A DNA stretch of 64,000 nt from Oreohelix idahoensis (Eukaryota > Mollusca > Gastropoda > Stylommatophora > Oreohelicidae): assembly GCA_024509875.1 (NCBI GenBank), contig JAMPIV010019837.1, positions 62,001 through 126,000 of the forward strand. The letters run 5' to 3'. The notes beneath the pieces are model-generated. The model was not told the origin of the DNA. It saw only the letters and a program-made list of their open reading frames with translations, and ran no database searches. Made by a program: the position numbers and the translations under genes. Every line of letters begins with the position of its first letter. Positions within the stretch are counted from its first letter, which is position 1. Positions 10,896 through 21,841 of this stretch are shown here, piece after piece.

Positions 10896-11126
10896 AGTTT
10901 GTTCATTTGTTGTCGTTACTGAAACTTCGTTTCTGTTTGCATAGAAATGGGGGCCAACCCTATTCCAAAACCCACAACCTGAAGGACCAGAATGTCTGCT
11001 TTAATCAGACCCCTACCGGCGCAAACCTTTCTAGCTTGGTACAACCTTCCAGGAGTAAAGCTCCCGCTGTCTTAGCTCTGGGGGTAATCAGGGTACCCAA
11101 GCCGCCATACCTCGACAAGGTCAAAA

Positions 11127-11350
11127 AGGTTTAACAAGAGTCAATCATTTTATGTCATGCAGGTTTAACAAGAGTCAACCATTTAATGTCATACGGGTTT
11201 AACAAATGTCAATCATTTTGGGTCCTACAGGTTTAACAATAGTCAATCATTTTGTGTCATACAGGTTTATCAAGAGTCAATCATTTTGTGTCCCACAGGT
11301 TTAACACGAGTCAATAATTTTATGTCATACAGGTTAACAAGAGTCAATCA
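11127..11350. repeat. Minisatellite, about 36-40-bp unit, array 1
   Basis: Five to six imperfect units of the form CAGGTTTAACAAGAGTCAATCATTTTATGTCATA. The same family makes up 14075-14610, and one half-unit precedes RTE copy 1 at 7122-7135. Confidence 0.85.
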
Positions 11351-11592
11351 TTTTATGGCATAATCAAACAATTATTGAACCAGAAATAACGGCCACAATT
11401 AATCACATAAAAGTGTCAGTAGTCAATCTTTGAAGTATGTGAAGATGTTTACCTTAAAGAGTTCATCGTGCTATGTTGTCGAATGCAGGTGGGTGTCATA
11501 CGGGACATGAAACTGGCTGAACAACTCAAGTCACTGGTAGTGGGTCCACAATACACATGTAGTACATATTTATTAAATTTTCTTCTCAATAC
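11351..11592. other. Non-coding spacer between minisatellite and RTE copy 2
   Basis: No gene seen. Its last 12 bases (TCTTCTCAATAC) are the left target-site duplication of RTE copy 2. Confidence 0.5.
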
Positions 11593-11636
11593 TTCTTCTT
11601 CTCTTCTTTGACCCTTGCGGCCGACCATCAAAGCAG

Positions 11637-12305
11637 TCAGTGGCCATTACGCCTGGTGGCGTCTTGTAGGGCAACAAAAAATTGATTCCACTTTGCTCGG
11701 TCGGCGGCCATCCTTCGTACAATGCCCCAACTCTGGTTCATTCTTTGCATCTCAGCCTCCACAGTCCTCCGCCAAGTTGTTTTTGGTCGTCCTCTATTTC
11801 GCTTTCCTTCAGGGGTCCATAGCATAGCTGTTCTTGTGATGGCAACGGGGTCTCTTCTGAGGACATGGCCAACCCAGCTCCAGCATCTGCCAGATGTAAT
11901 GGTGTGCATGTCCGCTTGCTTGCTCCGAGTAAGCAGATCTTGGTTAGTGATGGTATTTGGCCAAAAGATTCGGAGAATTTTTCTTAGGCATGTTGTGTGA
12001 AAAGAGGACAATTTCGACATTTTCTTCTCTGTAACTCTCCAGCTCTCCGCGTCATAGAGAAGCACAGAAAGCACACAGCTCTGATATAATCCTAATTTTG
12101 TGCTTGTGCTGTACTGAGGGGACTTCCAGATATTGTTTAGACTAAAAAAGGCTGTTCTTGCTTTGTTCATTATGTTGTTGATGTCTTTGCTTGCTCCGCC
12201 ATCTGGTTTTATTATGCATCCTAGGTATGTGAAGGTATCTGTCTGTTCCAGTTGCTGATTCCTTACTGATATGGACTCAGGGTTGCTTACATTGAGCGTC
12301 ATCAA
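11637..12305 (-). pseudogene. RTE-like LINE, C-terminal RT segment
   Basis: 222 residues starting MMTLNVSNPESISVRNQQ, then TYLGCIIKPDGGASKDI, SCVLSVLLYDAESW, LRKILRIFWPNTITNQDLL, WVGHVLRRDPVAI and GRPKTTWRRTVEAEMQ. This is the thumb and C-terminal domain of the RTE ORF, without catalytic motifs. It is nearly the same as 42782-43650. The open frame persists, but the element lacks the RT palm. Confidence 0.85.
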
Positions 12306-12338
12306 TGGTACCTATACCTTGTAGCGGTATGGCAGCTT

Positions 12339-13929
12339 GTGTACCCTGACAATCCCCAGAGCTATGCCAGTGGGAGATTTACTCCTGGTAGGTTCAATCA
12401 AGCTAGACTGGTCTGCGTGGGTAGGGGTCAGAGAAAAGCTGGTACTCTGGTCCTCCAGGTTGGGGGTTTTAGCACAAATGGAAAAACATTGCTGCGGGAC
12501 GGACATCCGGAGTCTCAGGCCCGTATGACTGACAGTGGTGAAAGCCGAAAGGAAGCCACTGGCATGAAAACGGATGCCCCGACTGCAAAACACGAAACCA
12601 GAATTGGTTTTTGGAACGTCATAACTATGAATGAGGCAGGAAAGCTGAGACAAATCACAGCAGAGATGAGGAACTACAAGATACATATCCTGGGAATAAG
12701 CGAGAGCAGATGGACAGGTAAGGGGAGAATAAAAATAGCTACAGGGGAAACAGTACATTATTCTGGCAAAGAGAATGGTCAGCACAACGAAGGTGTAGCC
12801 ATTATCCTAAAGAAAGGAATGGAAGGGTCTTTACTGGAATAGAAACCCAACAACAACAGATTGATAAGAGCAAGACTGAGAGGGAGGTTCACCAACACCA
12901 CAATTATACAATGCTATGCACCAACAAACGACAGCGATGAAGAGATCAAGGACGAGTTCTATCAACAGGTACAAAAAGAAATGGAAACTGTACCCAGGTA
13001 CAATCTTATTATAGTAATGGGAGACCTAAATGCGAAAGTGGGAGCACACAATAATTATAACGAAAGAGTAATGGGGAAATGCGGCAGTGGAACAGCAAAT
13101 GAGAATGGGGACAAATTAATAAGCTTCTGCAGTATTAACAACCTGGTCATTGGAGGAACACTTTTTCCCCACAAGGAAGTGCAAAAGTTAACATTGGAAT
13201 CACTAAACGGAAGAGACAGAAACCAGATAGATCACATAATGATCAATGGCAGATGGAGACATGCACTACAAGAAGTGAAAGTAAGAAGAGGCGAAGATCT
13301 GGGAAGTGATCATCATTTAGTAGTAGCAAGACTGAAAGTGAAACTCAGAGCTGCTGGAACAGTTACAGTCAAACAGAAAAGATACAACGTCAGGAAACTG
13401 AAGGATCCCCTCACTAGAAAAGCTTTCGTGGTCGACGTAAAGAGAAGATATGAGATTATCAAACGCCAGGAAACAACAGAGACTGATGATGTTGACCAGA
13501 GATTCGGCACCATCTCAACAATATACAAGGAAAGCAGCAAGTCATGCTTGGGATTCCAGGAAAAAAGAGCCAAGACTGGATAACACCAGAAACATTAAAC
13601 ACCATTACACTGAGAAAGGAAATGAAAAGAAAGAAAACAGAAGCGAAGTCCCCCAGGTTAAAGCAACTATATAGCAAACAGTACAGTCAGCTGGACAAGG
13701 AAGTAAAACGTCAAACCCGTGCTAACAAAAGGACATTTCTGGATGACCTTGCAAGACAAGCAGAAGAGGCAGTACTGAGAAATGAACAAAGCACAGTATA
13801 CAAAATAACTAAATTCATCAGTGGAAAAAGAGGTGCAAACAATATTACATCTGTAAGAGATAAGCACTGAAATCTCATCACGACAGGAGAGGGACAGGAA
13901 ACAAGATGGGCAGAGCAATTCAGAGAAAC
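12339..13929 (+). pseudogene. RTE-like LINE endonuclease and RT N-terminus (inverted 5' segment)
   Basis: Plus-strand frames 12339-12842, 12861-13583 and 13544-13870. EEP endonuclease motifs are in order: IGFWNVITMN, ILGISESRW, IIVMGDLNAKVG, DRNQIDHIMINGRW and GSDHHLVVARLK. The RT N-terminal linker follows (LDNTRNIKHHYTEKGNEKK, RNEQSTVYKITKFISGKRG). It is broken by a stop at 12841 and a frameshift near 13560, and homology ends at 13929. Confidence 0.85.
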
Positions 13930-13941
13930 TCTTCTCAATAC

Positions 13942-14074
13942 AAACAATGGATAATCTACTACATCTGTCTCCTCAATAAATACGGTCAGTCCATAAGTCA
14001 ATAAGCATGTATGTTGAAACCATATATATGTATATATATTCGTCGTCTCTATTCAGTTATGGCCGTTCTGACTG
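13942..14074. other. Short unassigned spacer
   Basis: 133 bp between the right duplication of RTE copy 2 and the second minisatellite array. Nothing recognised. Confidence 0.4.
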
Positions 14075-14610
14075 AGAGGTGCGTGCCACACAGGTTTAAC
14101 AATAGTCATTCATTTTGAGTCCCACAGGTTTAACAAGAGTCAATTATTTTATGTCACATATGTTTTACAACAAGAATCATTTTATGTCATACAGGTTTAA
14201 CAATAGTCAATAATTTTATGTCTTCCAGGTTTAACAAGAGTGAATTATTTTATGTCACACAGGTTTAACAAGAGTCAATCATTTTATGTCGCACGGGTTT
14301 AAAACCAAGAGACAATCATTTTATGTCACACAGGTTTAACAACAAGAGACAATCATTTGTGTCACACATGTTTAACAACAAGAGACAATCATTATGTGTC
14401 ACACATGTTTAACAACAACAGACAGTCATTTTTGTGTCACACAGGTTTAACAACAAGAGTCAATCATTTTGTGTCACACACGTTTAACAACAAGTCAATC
14501 ATGTTGCGTCACTAAGGTTTAACATCAACAGACAATCATTTTTATCACATAGGTTTAACAATAAGAGAAAATCATTGTGTGTAACATGTTTTAAAAAAGA
14601 GACAATCTTA
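14075..14610. repeat. Minisatellite, 36-40-bp unit, array 2
   Basis: About 14 imperfect units of CACAGGTTTAACAACAAGAGACAATCATTTTGTGT, the same family as 11127-11350. A subset carries an extra ACA after AACA. Confidence 0.88.
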
Positions 14611-15039
14611 TCCCCACGTTACTCAACTTGTCAACATCAATGTCTTAACTTTAAAAAAAAAAATATTCATCAGCGCTGACATTATCAACACAGAACTAAG
14701 TAAAGCTAGAAATTCTTATGCATATTTCAGTCACTGACAGTAAGACATTTATTACTGAAATATTAAAACACTCCAATTAATTTTCAGTGTTTACAAATAA
14801 TGTACACAAGATAATGTTGAAATTTCTTACCTTGTGTCTGTAATTAGTGATGTGTTGATAATGTCGTCCTCAATATCGTTGTACAATGTTTTCTCGACAA
14901 TGGTCTTGACTTGTGTGAAGGATACGAGCTGATTGCGTTAAGAGCTAAAAATAAACCACACCGACTTTCCAGATTACGTCGTATGTCAGAACACGTTTTC
15001 CTGATTCTGACAATATCGGTCTGACATTGGCTTTGGTGT
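14611..15039. other. AT-rich spacer
   Basis: No gene or structured repeat that I can support. Confidence 0.4.
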
Positions 15040-15440
15040 CGGCGTTTCTTAATCCTTCTATTCTACGCAAGCACCCATTTATGAAAGTCTGTAGCTTTTA
15101 GGTTGTTGTCTTTGTTGTTCTCCATGTCTCAGAGCCAAACAATAGGATTGACTTGACATTTGAGTTGAAGATTCTTATTTTCGTGTTGGACTTGATTTCT
15201 CTTGATCTCCATATATTTGTCCCCATGCAATAAAAGGTCTTCTTGCTTTTTGTATTCTTATTTTGATATCACTGTCTGTCTCTCCAACTTTGTCTATATT
15301 GCTGTTAAGATATGTGTACGATTCTACATCTTGTACTGGTGTTTCTTCAAGTTCAACCCTGTTATCATTACCTGCATTGTTGTAGTAGCTGCTGTAGTTA
15401 AAAAAAAAAAAAAAACCTGCTTTAGAGCCAAAGGTCACAA
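15040..15440 (-). pseudogene. LINE RT C-terminal fragment
   Basis: Minus-strand frame 15438-15175 has LEETPVQDVESYTYLNSNIDKVGE and DIKIRIQKARRPFIAWGQIY, and the sequence below it gives NSNVKSILLFGSETWRTTK and GCLRRIEGL in a shifted frame. This is the post-palm region of an RTE-type LINE, a different subfamily from copies 1 and 2. No catalytic motif. An A15 run at 15399-15414 interrupts it. Confidence 0.75.
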
Positions 15441-15649
15441 TAGTCTGCTCGACGTGTTAGAACAACATGTACATAAATGTACATAATCAACAATTGGACA
15501 TTTTACATGTTACCTTTAGTTCTCGGACTGTTCTATTATCCATTAATGGACCCTCATGTGGTCTACAGACAACTGGTTAAGTACATAGACGACACGTTAT
15601 GTACACGGATCCTCTACAATACATTCATTGACACTCATGTGGTCAATGG
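15441..15649. other. Short spacer
   Basis: Two loosely similar stretches with CTCATGTGGTC (15551 and 15633). No gene recognised. Confidence 0.35.
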
Positions 15650-15710
15650 ACTACAATTTAAAATGGTATGACAAGGTTACAAACGTGGAACTGATGACAA
15701 GAACTAGACA
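15650..15710 (+). pseudogene. LINE fragment, left piece of the hAT target
   Basis: Reads KWYDKVTNVELMTRTRQ when the hAT element is removed and joined to 30794 onward. This is a LINE C-terminal segment upstream of the QVPVEQEMRRRRWRW block. ACTAGACA at 15703-15710 is the left hAT duplication. Confidence 0.65.
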
Positions 15711-15783
15711 TAGGCTTACCATACGTCCCGGTTTGACCGGGACTGTCCCGGTTTGAAGGTATGGTCCCGGCCAGTTTATCATT

Positions 15784-15948
15784 TTGTCCCGGTTATTTGG
15801 AAAAAAATTTAAATCATATTTTATTTCACAAGAACACTGTCCAGTGCTGATAAAACAGTCCTTTGATAATGATTGTGGTGAAATGTATTTGTGGTTTGTG
15901 CAAGGGCAACTCACATTGTTTAACAAATCTACCTTCATTATGGAAAGT
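15784..15948 (+). pseudogene. hAT transposase fragment, upstream of insertion
   Basis: Reads SRLFGKKFKSYFISQEHC and then GQLTLFNKSTFIMES, stopping at the LTR insertion and continuing at 29591. Typical of a region a few hundred residues before the hAT dimerisation domain. Remaining upstream coding sequence is absent. Confidence 0.7.
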
Positions 15949-18431
15949 TATCACATAGAGATTTATGATCAATAAATTTTCTATATTCTCTTCTTCTTCC
16001 ACCCGTGTCCTCTATTTTATTATCACTCTTTATCCTTTTCCTGTATTTTTCGCATTCGTTCGTTTGCGAAAAACATTTTCTTTCCCATTCTCACTTTACC
16101 GTTTTTCTTTCTCATACTGACTAGTAACCATATTGCGTCAGGTGTCAGTCTCTTGCACGAGACGATTTTAGGTGAGATGTGCGATTATGATTCCGTCTAT
16201 CAGACGTAGGAGCAGACACTTTGTCTACAGTTTCATTTATCACGTTCGTTTCTTCGTCGTGAGGTGTGATAACTGGCATCTGCTCGGCTCGTAAATGAGA
16301 CATTTGTCTGGGAATCACGAGCATTTCTCGGCTAAGGTGCGAAAACTGCCTCTGCATTGGAGACGGGTCGTCTGAGATTCGCGTCTGACACGCGCGCTCT
16401 CGGTCAGTAAGTTAACGTAGGTGTGAAGACGCACTGATGGCAGTTACGGCATGCGTCTAAATTAACGTAGGTGTTAGGAAAGGGGGCAGATCGGGTTTTT
16501 GGAAACAGCGCTCATCCTTGTTTGTTTCACAGATATAAGCAGAGTTTGAAACAAGATTTTCATTCTTACTCCATAAATTCGCAGTAGACAGGTGCTCGTG
16601 AATAGAATAAGCTGTATAGCGAAGCTCTTAGTTTGTTCGGAAATTTGCCGAACGTCTAGACTTCAAATAAATATATCAGCGTAAAATTCTTAAGTGTGCG
16701 ATCACCTGTAGTGCTGTGTTGAGGTAAATATATAATATCTAGTAGTTTGTGAGTGATTCAGTGTTAAATCGCTTATTTTATTTCCCTAGTTTTGTGCAGA
16801 GTAATAATTATAAGTCTGTTATATTCCCAGTCGACAAGTTCAGCAGAAAGCAAAATAAATTTTATCTCTTGCTTAAAATCATGTAGCTATAAGGAATTTG
16901 ATTTAACTGCTAAATACTCAGTTGAGAATATTTTAAAACTAACTTATAAATGACTGCTACATCTTGAGTATTGACGGAATACGTATGTATTCCTAATTCA
17001 TGATGATTGATTTTTAAATATAACTTATTCCACGGGAAGTGTTAAATGATAAGACAAGCTCTACGCTTGCAGTTTAAACTATAAGTTATATCCGAGTACA
17101 TAGTATGTAAATATTTTGTATGATATTGTTTCTCTTTATTCAGTGAATACTGGGGTATCCCAACTTTGCCAGCGTTTGAGTAAACGAGAAATATCTGTGA
17201 AGAACTTAAACATTTTCCTTAGAGTGACTTGGTGCATAATCTTTACAAGTACTTTAAAGGTTAAATGAAGTAACAGCCTATCGCGCCATATTTAATTCTT
17301 CTTGAGAAAAACGCTAGTAAATTTTAGCCTGTGTGGCAAGTAACATACTAATATCAGTAACATCCCGACGGAGTTTTGACCAGTAGTGTGGTGACCAAAT
17401 ATAGTCCGATCCTGAAAGAAGACCGCGACCTGACATTCCTCATTTCTAGAAACCTAAGCTAGTGACACTGTGCCCTGTTAACTTTCGTGCCTGGACAAAT
17501 TTTATGTGACTTAAACAGACATCCGAAAAATAAGAACATCCAAGGAATCGTTCCCTGAAGTAGATAATTCAACCCGTCTTTTTGGAACTGGGGATTTCTT
17601 GGTCAAGACTGCATTTACGAGTCTGTGTGAAGGTCCTAGAAAAAATTATGTTCCCAGGTGCTGCGATCAAAGCTGTAAGTATGAATGTGCGCACGTGGCC
17701 ACGGCTGAATGAATAGAGTGAACGCAGGTCTGAGTGTTATTTTACCGTTGTATTTTGGCACCCATTTGCTGTCTTAACTTTCTTTATGCAAGTTTTTTTT
17801 TTGCTAACAATATTTTCCCTTAAACTAGATCAGAGTATCAGGTCTGTTCATACCTTAAATGGGGAAAACTCTTAGACTCAATCATATGTATATGTGACTC
17901 TTTGGACCATCACTTTTCTTCTAATGGGACTGTGAGCTATACATCGAGGGAAGGATCATACCAACGGGTCTATCATTCTTGTAGCATTCCTTGATTTTGT
18001 TTATGATTTTTTTGGTATATGCTTTGATGTGATTTTATATGTTGTGAGAGAAGTTTAGTTTTGATAAATAAACTACTCATAAATTTATTCCAGCGTGTCG
18101 GTCAGTTCGTTCCCAAAATATTCATATAATCATTGTTATAGTTTTCCCACGTCTGTACGTCTAACTGTCGTCTTATGTGTGTATGTATGTGAGTGGGTAT
18201 ATATATTTAATAAAATGTGTGTAGACTGTCTGACTCCTCTAAATCTGTCGTAGAAGATAGGTGAAAGAGAGAAGATTTCTTGATTTCAGAGACAGCCTCT
18301 ATCACATTTCTACCATCTCACTCGTGGAAATCTATTCTCTATTTCTATCTCTTACTGTGCCTATCACTTATTCCAATCTATTCAGAAGGGACCAACCCAA
18401 GTCTTAATTCTCCTATCAAAAATCTACGACA
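15949..18431 (+). repeat. 5' LTR (2483 bp)
   Basis: Aligns along its whole length with the 3' LTR. It should begin TG (as at 22987) but this copy has TA; it ends CTACGACA. I count about twenty differences in the first 530 bp and fewer later. A TATA-like TATAAG is at 16534 and an AATAAA at 16666, suggesting a short R region near 16560-16690 and an unusually long U5. Confidence 0.88.
16534..16539 (+). promoter_or_regulatory. Putative LTR TATA box
   Basis: TATAAGCAGAG in both LTRs (16534 and 23572), about 130 bp before AATAAA (16666), the spacing expected for a promoter and poly(A) signal bracketing R. Prediction from sequence only. Confidence 0.45.
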
Positions 18432-19175
18432 AATGGGGTCTCGTCTATCGGGATTTTGAATTTTGAATAGGAAGACGAGACGACAAATATCAGTTCGTCT
18501 GTAAGATTAAGTATTCTGATATAGATTAAGAGAGTGATGTCTTGTGAGTTTTTATATCTGTAAAAATAACTATTCCCCTAGACTAACGATCTGTTTATGG
18601 GCGTGCTGACCACACAATTAATAACTGTTTTTCCTCAGCATTTTCGAGCATAATATAAATTTTTAGGTACAGGTTGATTTTGTCGGAATATATGTTTATT
18701 ATTGATTTTGTAATACTAAACGCTGGTAAAGTTTGTGAGTGTAAAACATTCACAGGGTTCTGAAGCAGAAAGGTGTTTTGAACTAAGTTAAGGAGTGCGT
18801 TTCGGACTATATCGTCCAGATTAGTTGCCTCCCTTACTCTAACTGTCTTCAGGGGTGAACTTATAGTTGATTTTAAAATTTAAGGGGTTTTTTTTGGTTC
18901 TCCTAAAAAAATTTTGCAATAATTATTTTGTTTCCTCTGTAGCAACGTATTTTTCAGTGAGTAATCTTAACTACCATTTATTTGGCGTAGACGTCTTGCA
19001 TTATGTGCTTTATTGCCGATTAATAGCAGCGATAGTTAGATACTGTATTTTTGGAGGAGGTATCCCAGGTTAAAGTATATCATCTTTTGTTTTGGTGTTT
19101 TCTCGTAAGTGGTAAGGAACCAGTGTATCCTTTTTCTTATCTCTTTCTCGTCTAAGTCTCAGTCACCTATTTATT
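18432..19175 (+). other. Retrotransposon leader with primer-binding-site position
   Basis: TGGGGTCTCGTC starts 2 nt after the LTR (18434), where a tRNA primer-binding site belongs. I could not match it to a specific tRNA. GTCTCGTCT (18438-18446) and AGACGAGAC (18473-18481) form a perfect 9-bp inverted repeat overlapping it. The rest is non-coding up to the gag ATG. Confidence 0.55.
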
Positions 19176-20030
19176 ATGGCAGAGAGGGCGAAGCTTAGAC
19201 AGCTCCTCATGGACGAGGCAAGAGAAGAAGGTTTGGACGGAGACGAAGCGAAAGCTTTTGTCAGGGACAAACTGGAAAGATATGACGCGGAGAGGAAAGC
19301 AGCAGACGTTAGAGAGCAGAAGAAGATGGATGAGGAAATGGAAATTCGCAGGGCGAACGAAAGAGAGAAGGAGAGACAGCATGAGGAAAGAGAGAAAGAG
19401 AGACAGCATGAGCTGGCGCATAAAGCTCTAGAATTCCAAAGTCGTGGTGCTGCCTCTACCTCCAGCAATGGACAATCTTCTCCTCATTCTTCCTTAACTG
19501 ATCCTTCTAACACTCAATCTCTTCAACTCAACGCTATGTCTTTTGCTCTAGAATCTTTCCCGTGTCCTAATGAGAAGATTGACACTTGGCCTGAGAAATT
19601 TGAGAAAATTTCAACTCTGTACGGGTTAGAGAGGCCGCGTTGGAATATGAAGCTTTCACAGGCTTTTAAAAGTTCTGCTTATGATGTATATTCTAAGCTG
19701 GAAAGTGGCCAACAAGACAATTACGACATGTTGAAGAAAGCTTTGCTGGACCGTTTTTAAATGAATGCTCGCAAATTTTTGCAACTCTTCCGCAACAGCA
19801 GGACAGAGAGCTCTGAAACTGTTCAGCATGTTCTCTTCCCGTCTAAAGGGATACTTGACAAAATGCCTTGAGCTTTCACAGCTCCCTTCTACCTATGAAG
19901 GTCTTGAGGAATTTGTTTTAACAGAACAAATAAAGAACACTTTGTCTGCTGACACCCAAAGATTTCTAGCTGAGCAGGGTGCAGAAAAGCTTGAAGACAT
20001 TTTGGAAAAGTCTGAGCGAACGAACGAACG
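19176..20030 (+). pseudogene. gag, N-terminal and capsid-like region (frameshifted)
   Basis: ATG at 19176 opens a 194-residue frame. The first about 85 residues are highly charged and helical (MAERAKLRQLLMDEARE, then a REKERQHEE coiled-coil-like stretch), followed by a Ser/Thr linker. Then comes a retrotransposon capsid-like part with FPCPNEKIDTWPEKFEKIS and SAYDVYSKLESGQQDNYDML. A frameshift at 19760 moves into the 19765 frame (CLELSQLPSTYEGLEEFVL, AEQGAEKLEDILEKSE). Gag is then interrupted by the 20031-20728 repeat and resumes at 20729 with NALAELPATKRKPTEE and a Lys/Asn/Pro-rich tail. Confidence 0.8.
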
Positions 20031-20728
20031 AACGAACGAACTTTATTTTCGAAGGGTTAAGAATTGGGCGCGCAGGCCCGTCTAACATTCTGCCCTTTCA
20101 CTCTCATTAATCTTGCATACTATATCCTTTTATTCCCACGTATTACTTTAAGCATTAATTTAAAGGCATGCAACATTATAAAGTTAACATAACAGCATTC
20201 ATTTACAGTATACAATCATAATTAAAAATGAGTAGCCTAGGTTGTTTTTTTTTAAATATCTTAGATAGTCACTGAAGAAAAATAATAATAATAAAAATAA
20301 AATAATATAAACAAAACAATAAATAAATAAGTTATGTATACCGACACTCACTTATGCGGTCAAAACGTCTAATCTGTAGTATTTTTGAATGTGTCATCAA
20401 TCCTCAATACAAAAATTACAAAAACACATTCTCGCTTACATCCATACATTCTTGGCGGAAATTGAAATAATAATAATAACACTTTCTTGCGCACTTCTGT
20501 AGCAGAAAAAGTCTTTCAGCAGTTTATAAAAAAAAAATAAAAAAAAAAAAAAAATTATATCTGCATGTACATCACCCATTTAAGCAAACGGAAACATTCA
20601 CATCTCTAAAGTACGAACGAACGAACGAACTTTATTTTCGAAGGGTTAAGAATTGGGCGCGCAGGCCCGTCTAACATTCTGCCCTTTCACTCTCATTAAT
20701 CTTGCATACTATATCCTTTTATTCCCAC
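20031..20728 (-). mobile_element. Insertion with terminal direct repeats and (TTCG)n ends
   Basis: Interrupts gag. A block of about 110-117 bp occurs at 20031-20139 and again at 20612-20728, each starting with (CGAA)n then CTTTATTTTCGAAGGG and ending TATCCTTTTATTCCCAC. On the minus strand each ends AATAAAG(TTCG)n, like the 3' end of a non-LTR element. The middle (20140-20611) is A-rich with no ORF. It could be two overlapping 3'-end copies, a TRIM, or a Penelope-type arrangement. Confidence 0.6.
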
Positions 20729-21060
20729 AATGCGCTGGCTGAACTACCGGCCACAAAACGTAAACCGACAGAAGAGCATTTTCGAAAGAATAATCTAGAC
20801 CAATCTTCTCATGCTTCTAATCAGAATAACCACAGAGAAACTGGACCTCAAAAACCCCCTCCTGAAAAATCCAAGTTCTACAAAAACAAGTATCCCAACC
20901 ACAGTAAACAGTCTGATCAACCCGACCGCCCTTCATGGCAGCGCAGCCAGAAAGGACAAGGTTAAAAAGGGAAAACTCCTGCGCACGGGACAGATGATCA
21001 GAGCGACCACACCGAGCCTAAACGCATCGGATGCTTATTAACAGTCTCGCAAGGCGGAAT
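20729..21060 (+). pseudogene. gag C-terminal tail
   Basis: Frame 20702-20965 continues gag: ALAELPATKRKPTEEHF, HASNQNNHRETGPQKPP and NKYPNHSKQSDQPDRPS, a basic, Asn/Pro-rich nucleic-acid-binding tail without zinc knuckles. The frame shifts near 20965 and passes toward the protease (GCLLTVSQGGIFDSD in a shifted frame). Confidence 0.6.
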
Positions 21061-21121
21061 TTTTGACAGTGATTCCCAACCTGTAGAGGGAGATAGACCT
21101 CCAACGCGAGGTACTGTTACT

Positions 21122-21841
21122 TTGAACAGTTCTCAAACTTTTTGTTTATTTGACACGGGGCTTTCTTATGATTGCATTGTTGCCAGACACCTGGTTAAAC
21201 CCGGTCAAGAGACAGGAGAGACCGTTCACTTTTGTGGATTTTCTAAGAGTGAGGCACCTACAGCGCTTCCCATCGCATTGGTGGAGATACACTCTGACTT
21301 TGTCAGAGGCATGATCAAAGCGGCTGCTATGGATGACCCCATCTACCCAGTCATACTTGGCGGTAGATACGTGTTTATTGGGAAACCGGAAGAGCCGATT
21401 GTGGCAGCAGCAACTACAAGAGGGCAAACCAAGAAGGAACGGAAGCCTGCGCCTAATTTGTTACCTATGGAACTTAAAGAAGCGCAACAAAAGGACCCTA
21501 CTTTGGCACCCTGCTTTAGGAAACTGCCCATGGCTAAGGAACCCAGACAGCACGGGGACAATTTTTCTAGGGATGGCGTACTTTATCGCAGAACGGGCAA
21601 GCCTGACCAAGGTTACAACCAGCTCCTAGTACCGAAACAGTACAGAAGCCAAATCCTAGAAATGGGGCACTCTCTTCCCTTCAGCGGACATATGGGACAG
21701 AACGCCACAAACCAACGGATAACTACTCATTATTGGTGGCCAGGAGTAAATACTGATATTATCAGGTATGTCAAATCCTGTGCCAACGTGTACCACCCAA
21801 GCAACGGACACCCCCAGTCTCTTTGGGTGAAATGCCAATAA
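21122..21841 (+). pseudogene. Protease, linker and integrase zinc domain
   Basis: 240 codons. Retropepsin-like active site FCLFDTGLSYDCIV at residues 7-20, then IYPVILGGRYVF near residue 75. A basic linker (TRGQTKKERKPAP, about 100-112) leads without any RT to the integrase zinc module: HSLPFSGHMG (HH, about 183-190) and SCANVYH near the end, where the second Cys of CxxC is replaced by Val. The frame ends at 21841, and the catalytic core starts in another frame at 21823, so a frameshift separates them. Confidence 0.82.

Larger units (their letters stand above)
7136..11126 (-). mobile_element. RTE-like LINE copy 1, interrupted
   Basis: Minus-strand non-LTR retrotransposon with 5' UTR (11126-10900), AP-type endonuclease (10895-9960), RT (8595-7440) and C-terminal segment (7400-7136), ending in a GAAGAAG-type tail at 7136-7146. 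Flanked by AGGTTT at 7130-7135 and 11127-11132, a motif of the surrounding minisatellite. A 1.36-kb insertion (8596-9959) splits the endonuclease-RT linker. The part after the conserved RT GCPLS block is partly deleted. Multiple stops and frameshifts make it dead. Confidence 0.75.
11593..13929 (-). mobile_element. RTE-like LINE copy 2 with 5' inversion
   Basis: Bounded by 12-bp duplications TCTTCTCAATAC (11581-11592 and 13930-13941). The 3' segment is on the minus strand (about 12310-11593, C-terminal RT region, GAAGAAG tail). The 5' segment (about 12312-13929; 5' UTR, endonuclease, RT N-terminus) is on the plus strand, joined head-to-head with it. This is the structure produced by twin-primed reverse transcription. 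The RT core between WAEQFRE and MTLNV is absent. Confidence 0.75.

Noticed and set aside
16145..16357. 70-codon antisense ORF present in both LTRs (also 23183-23395)
   Set aside because: The two copies differ by about six residues and essentially every base change is non-synonymous, so there is no sign of purifying selection. Conservation is explained by LTR identity.
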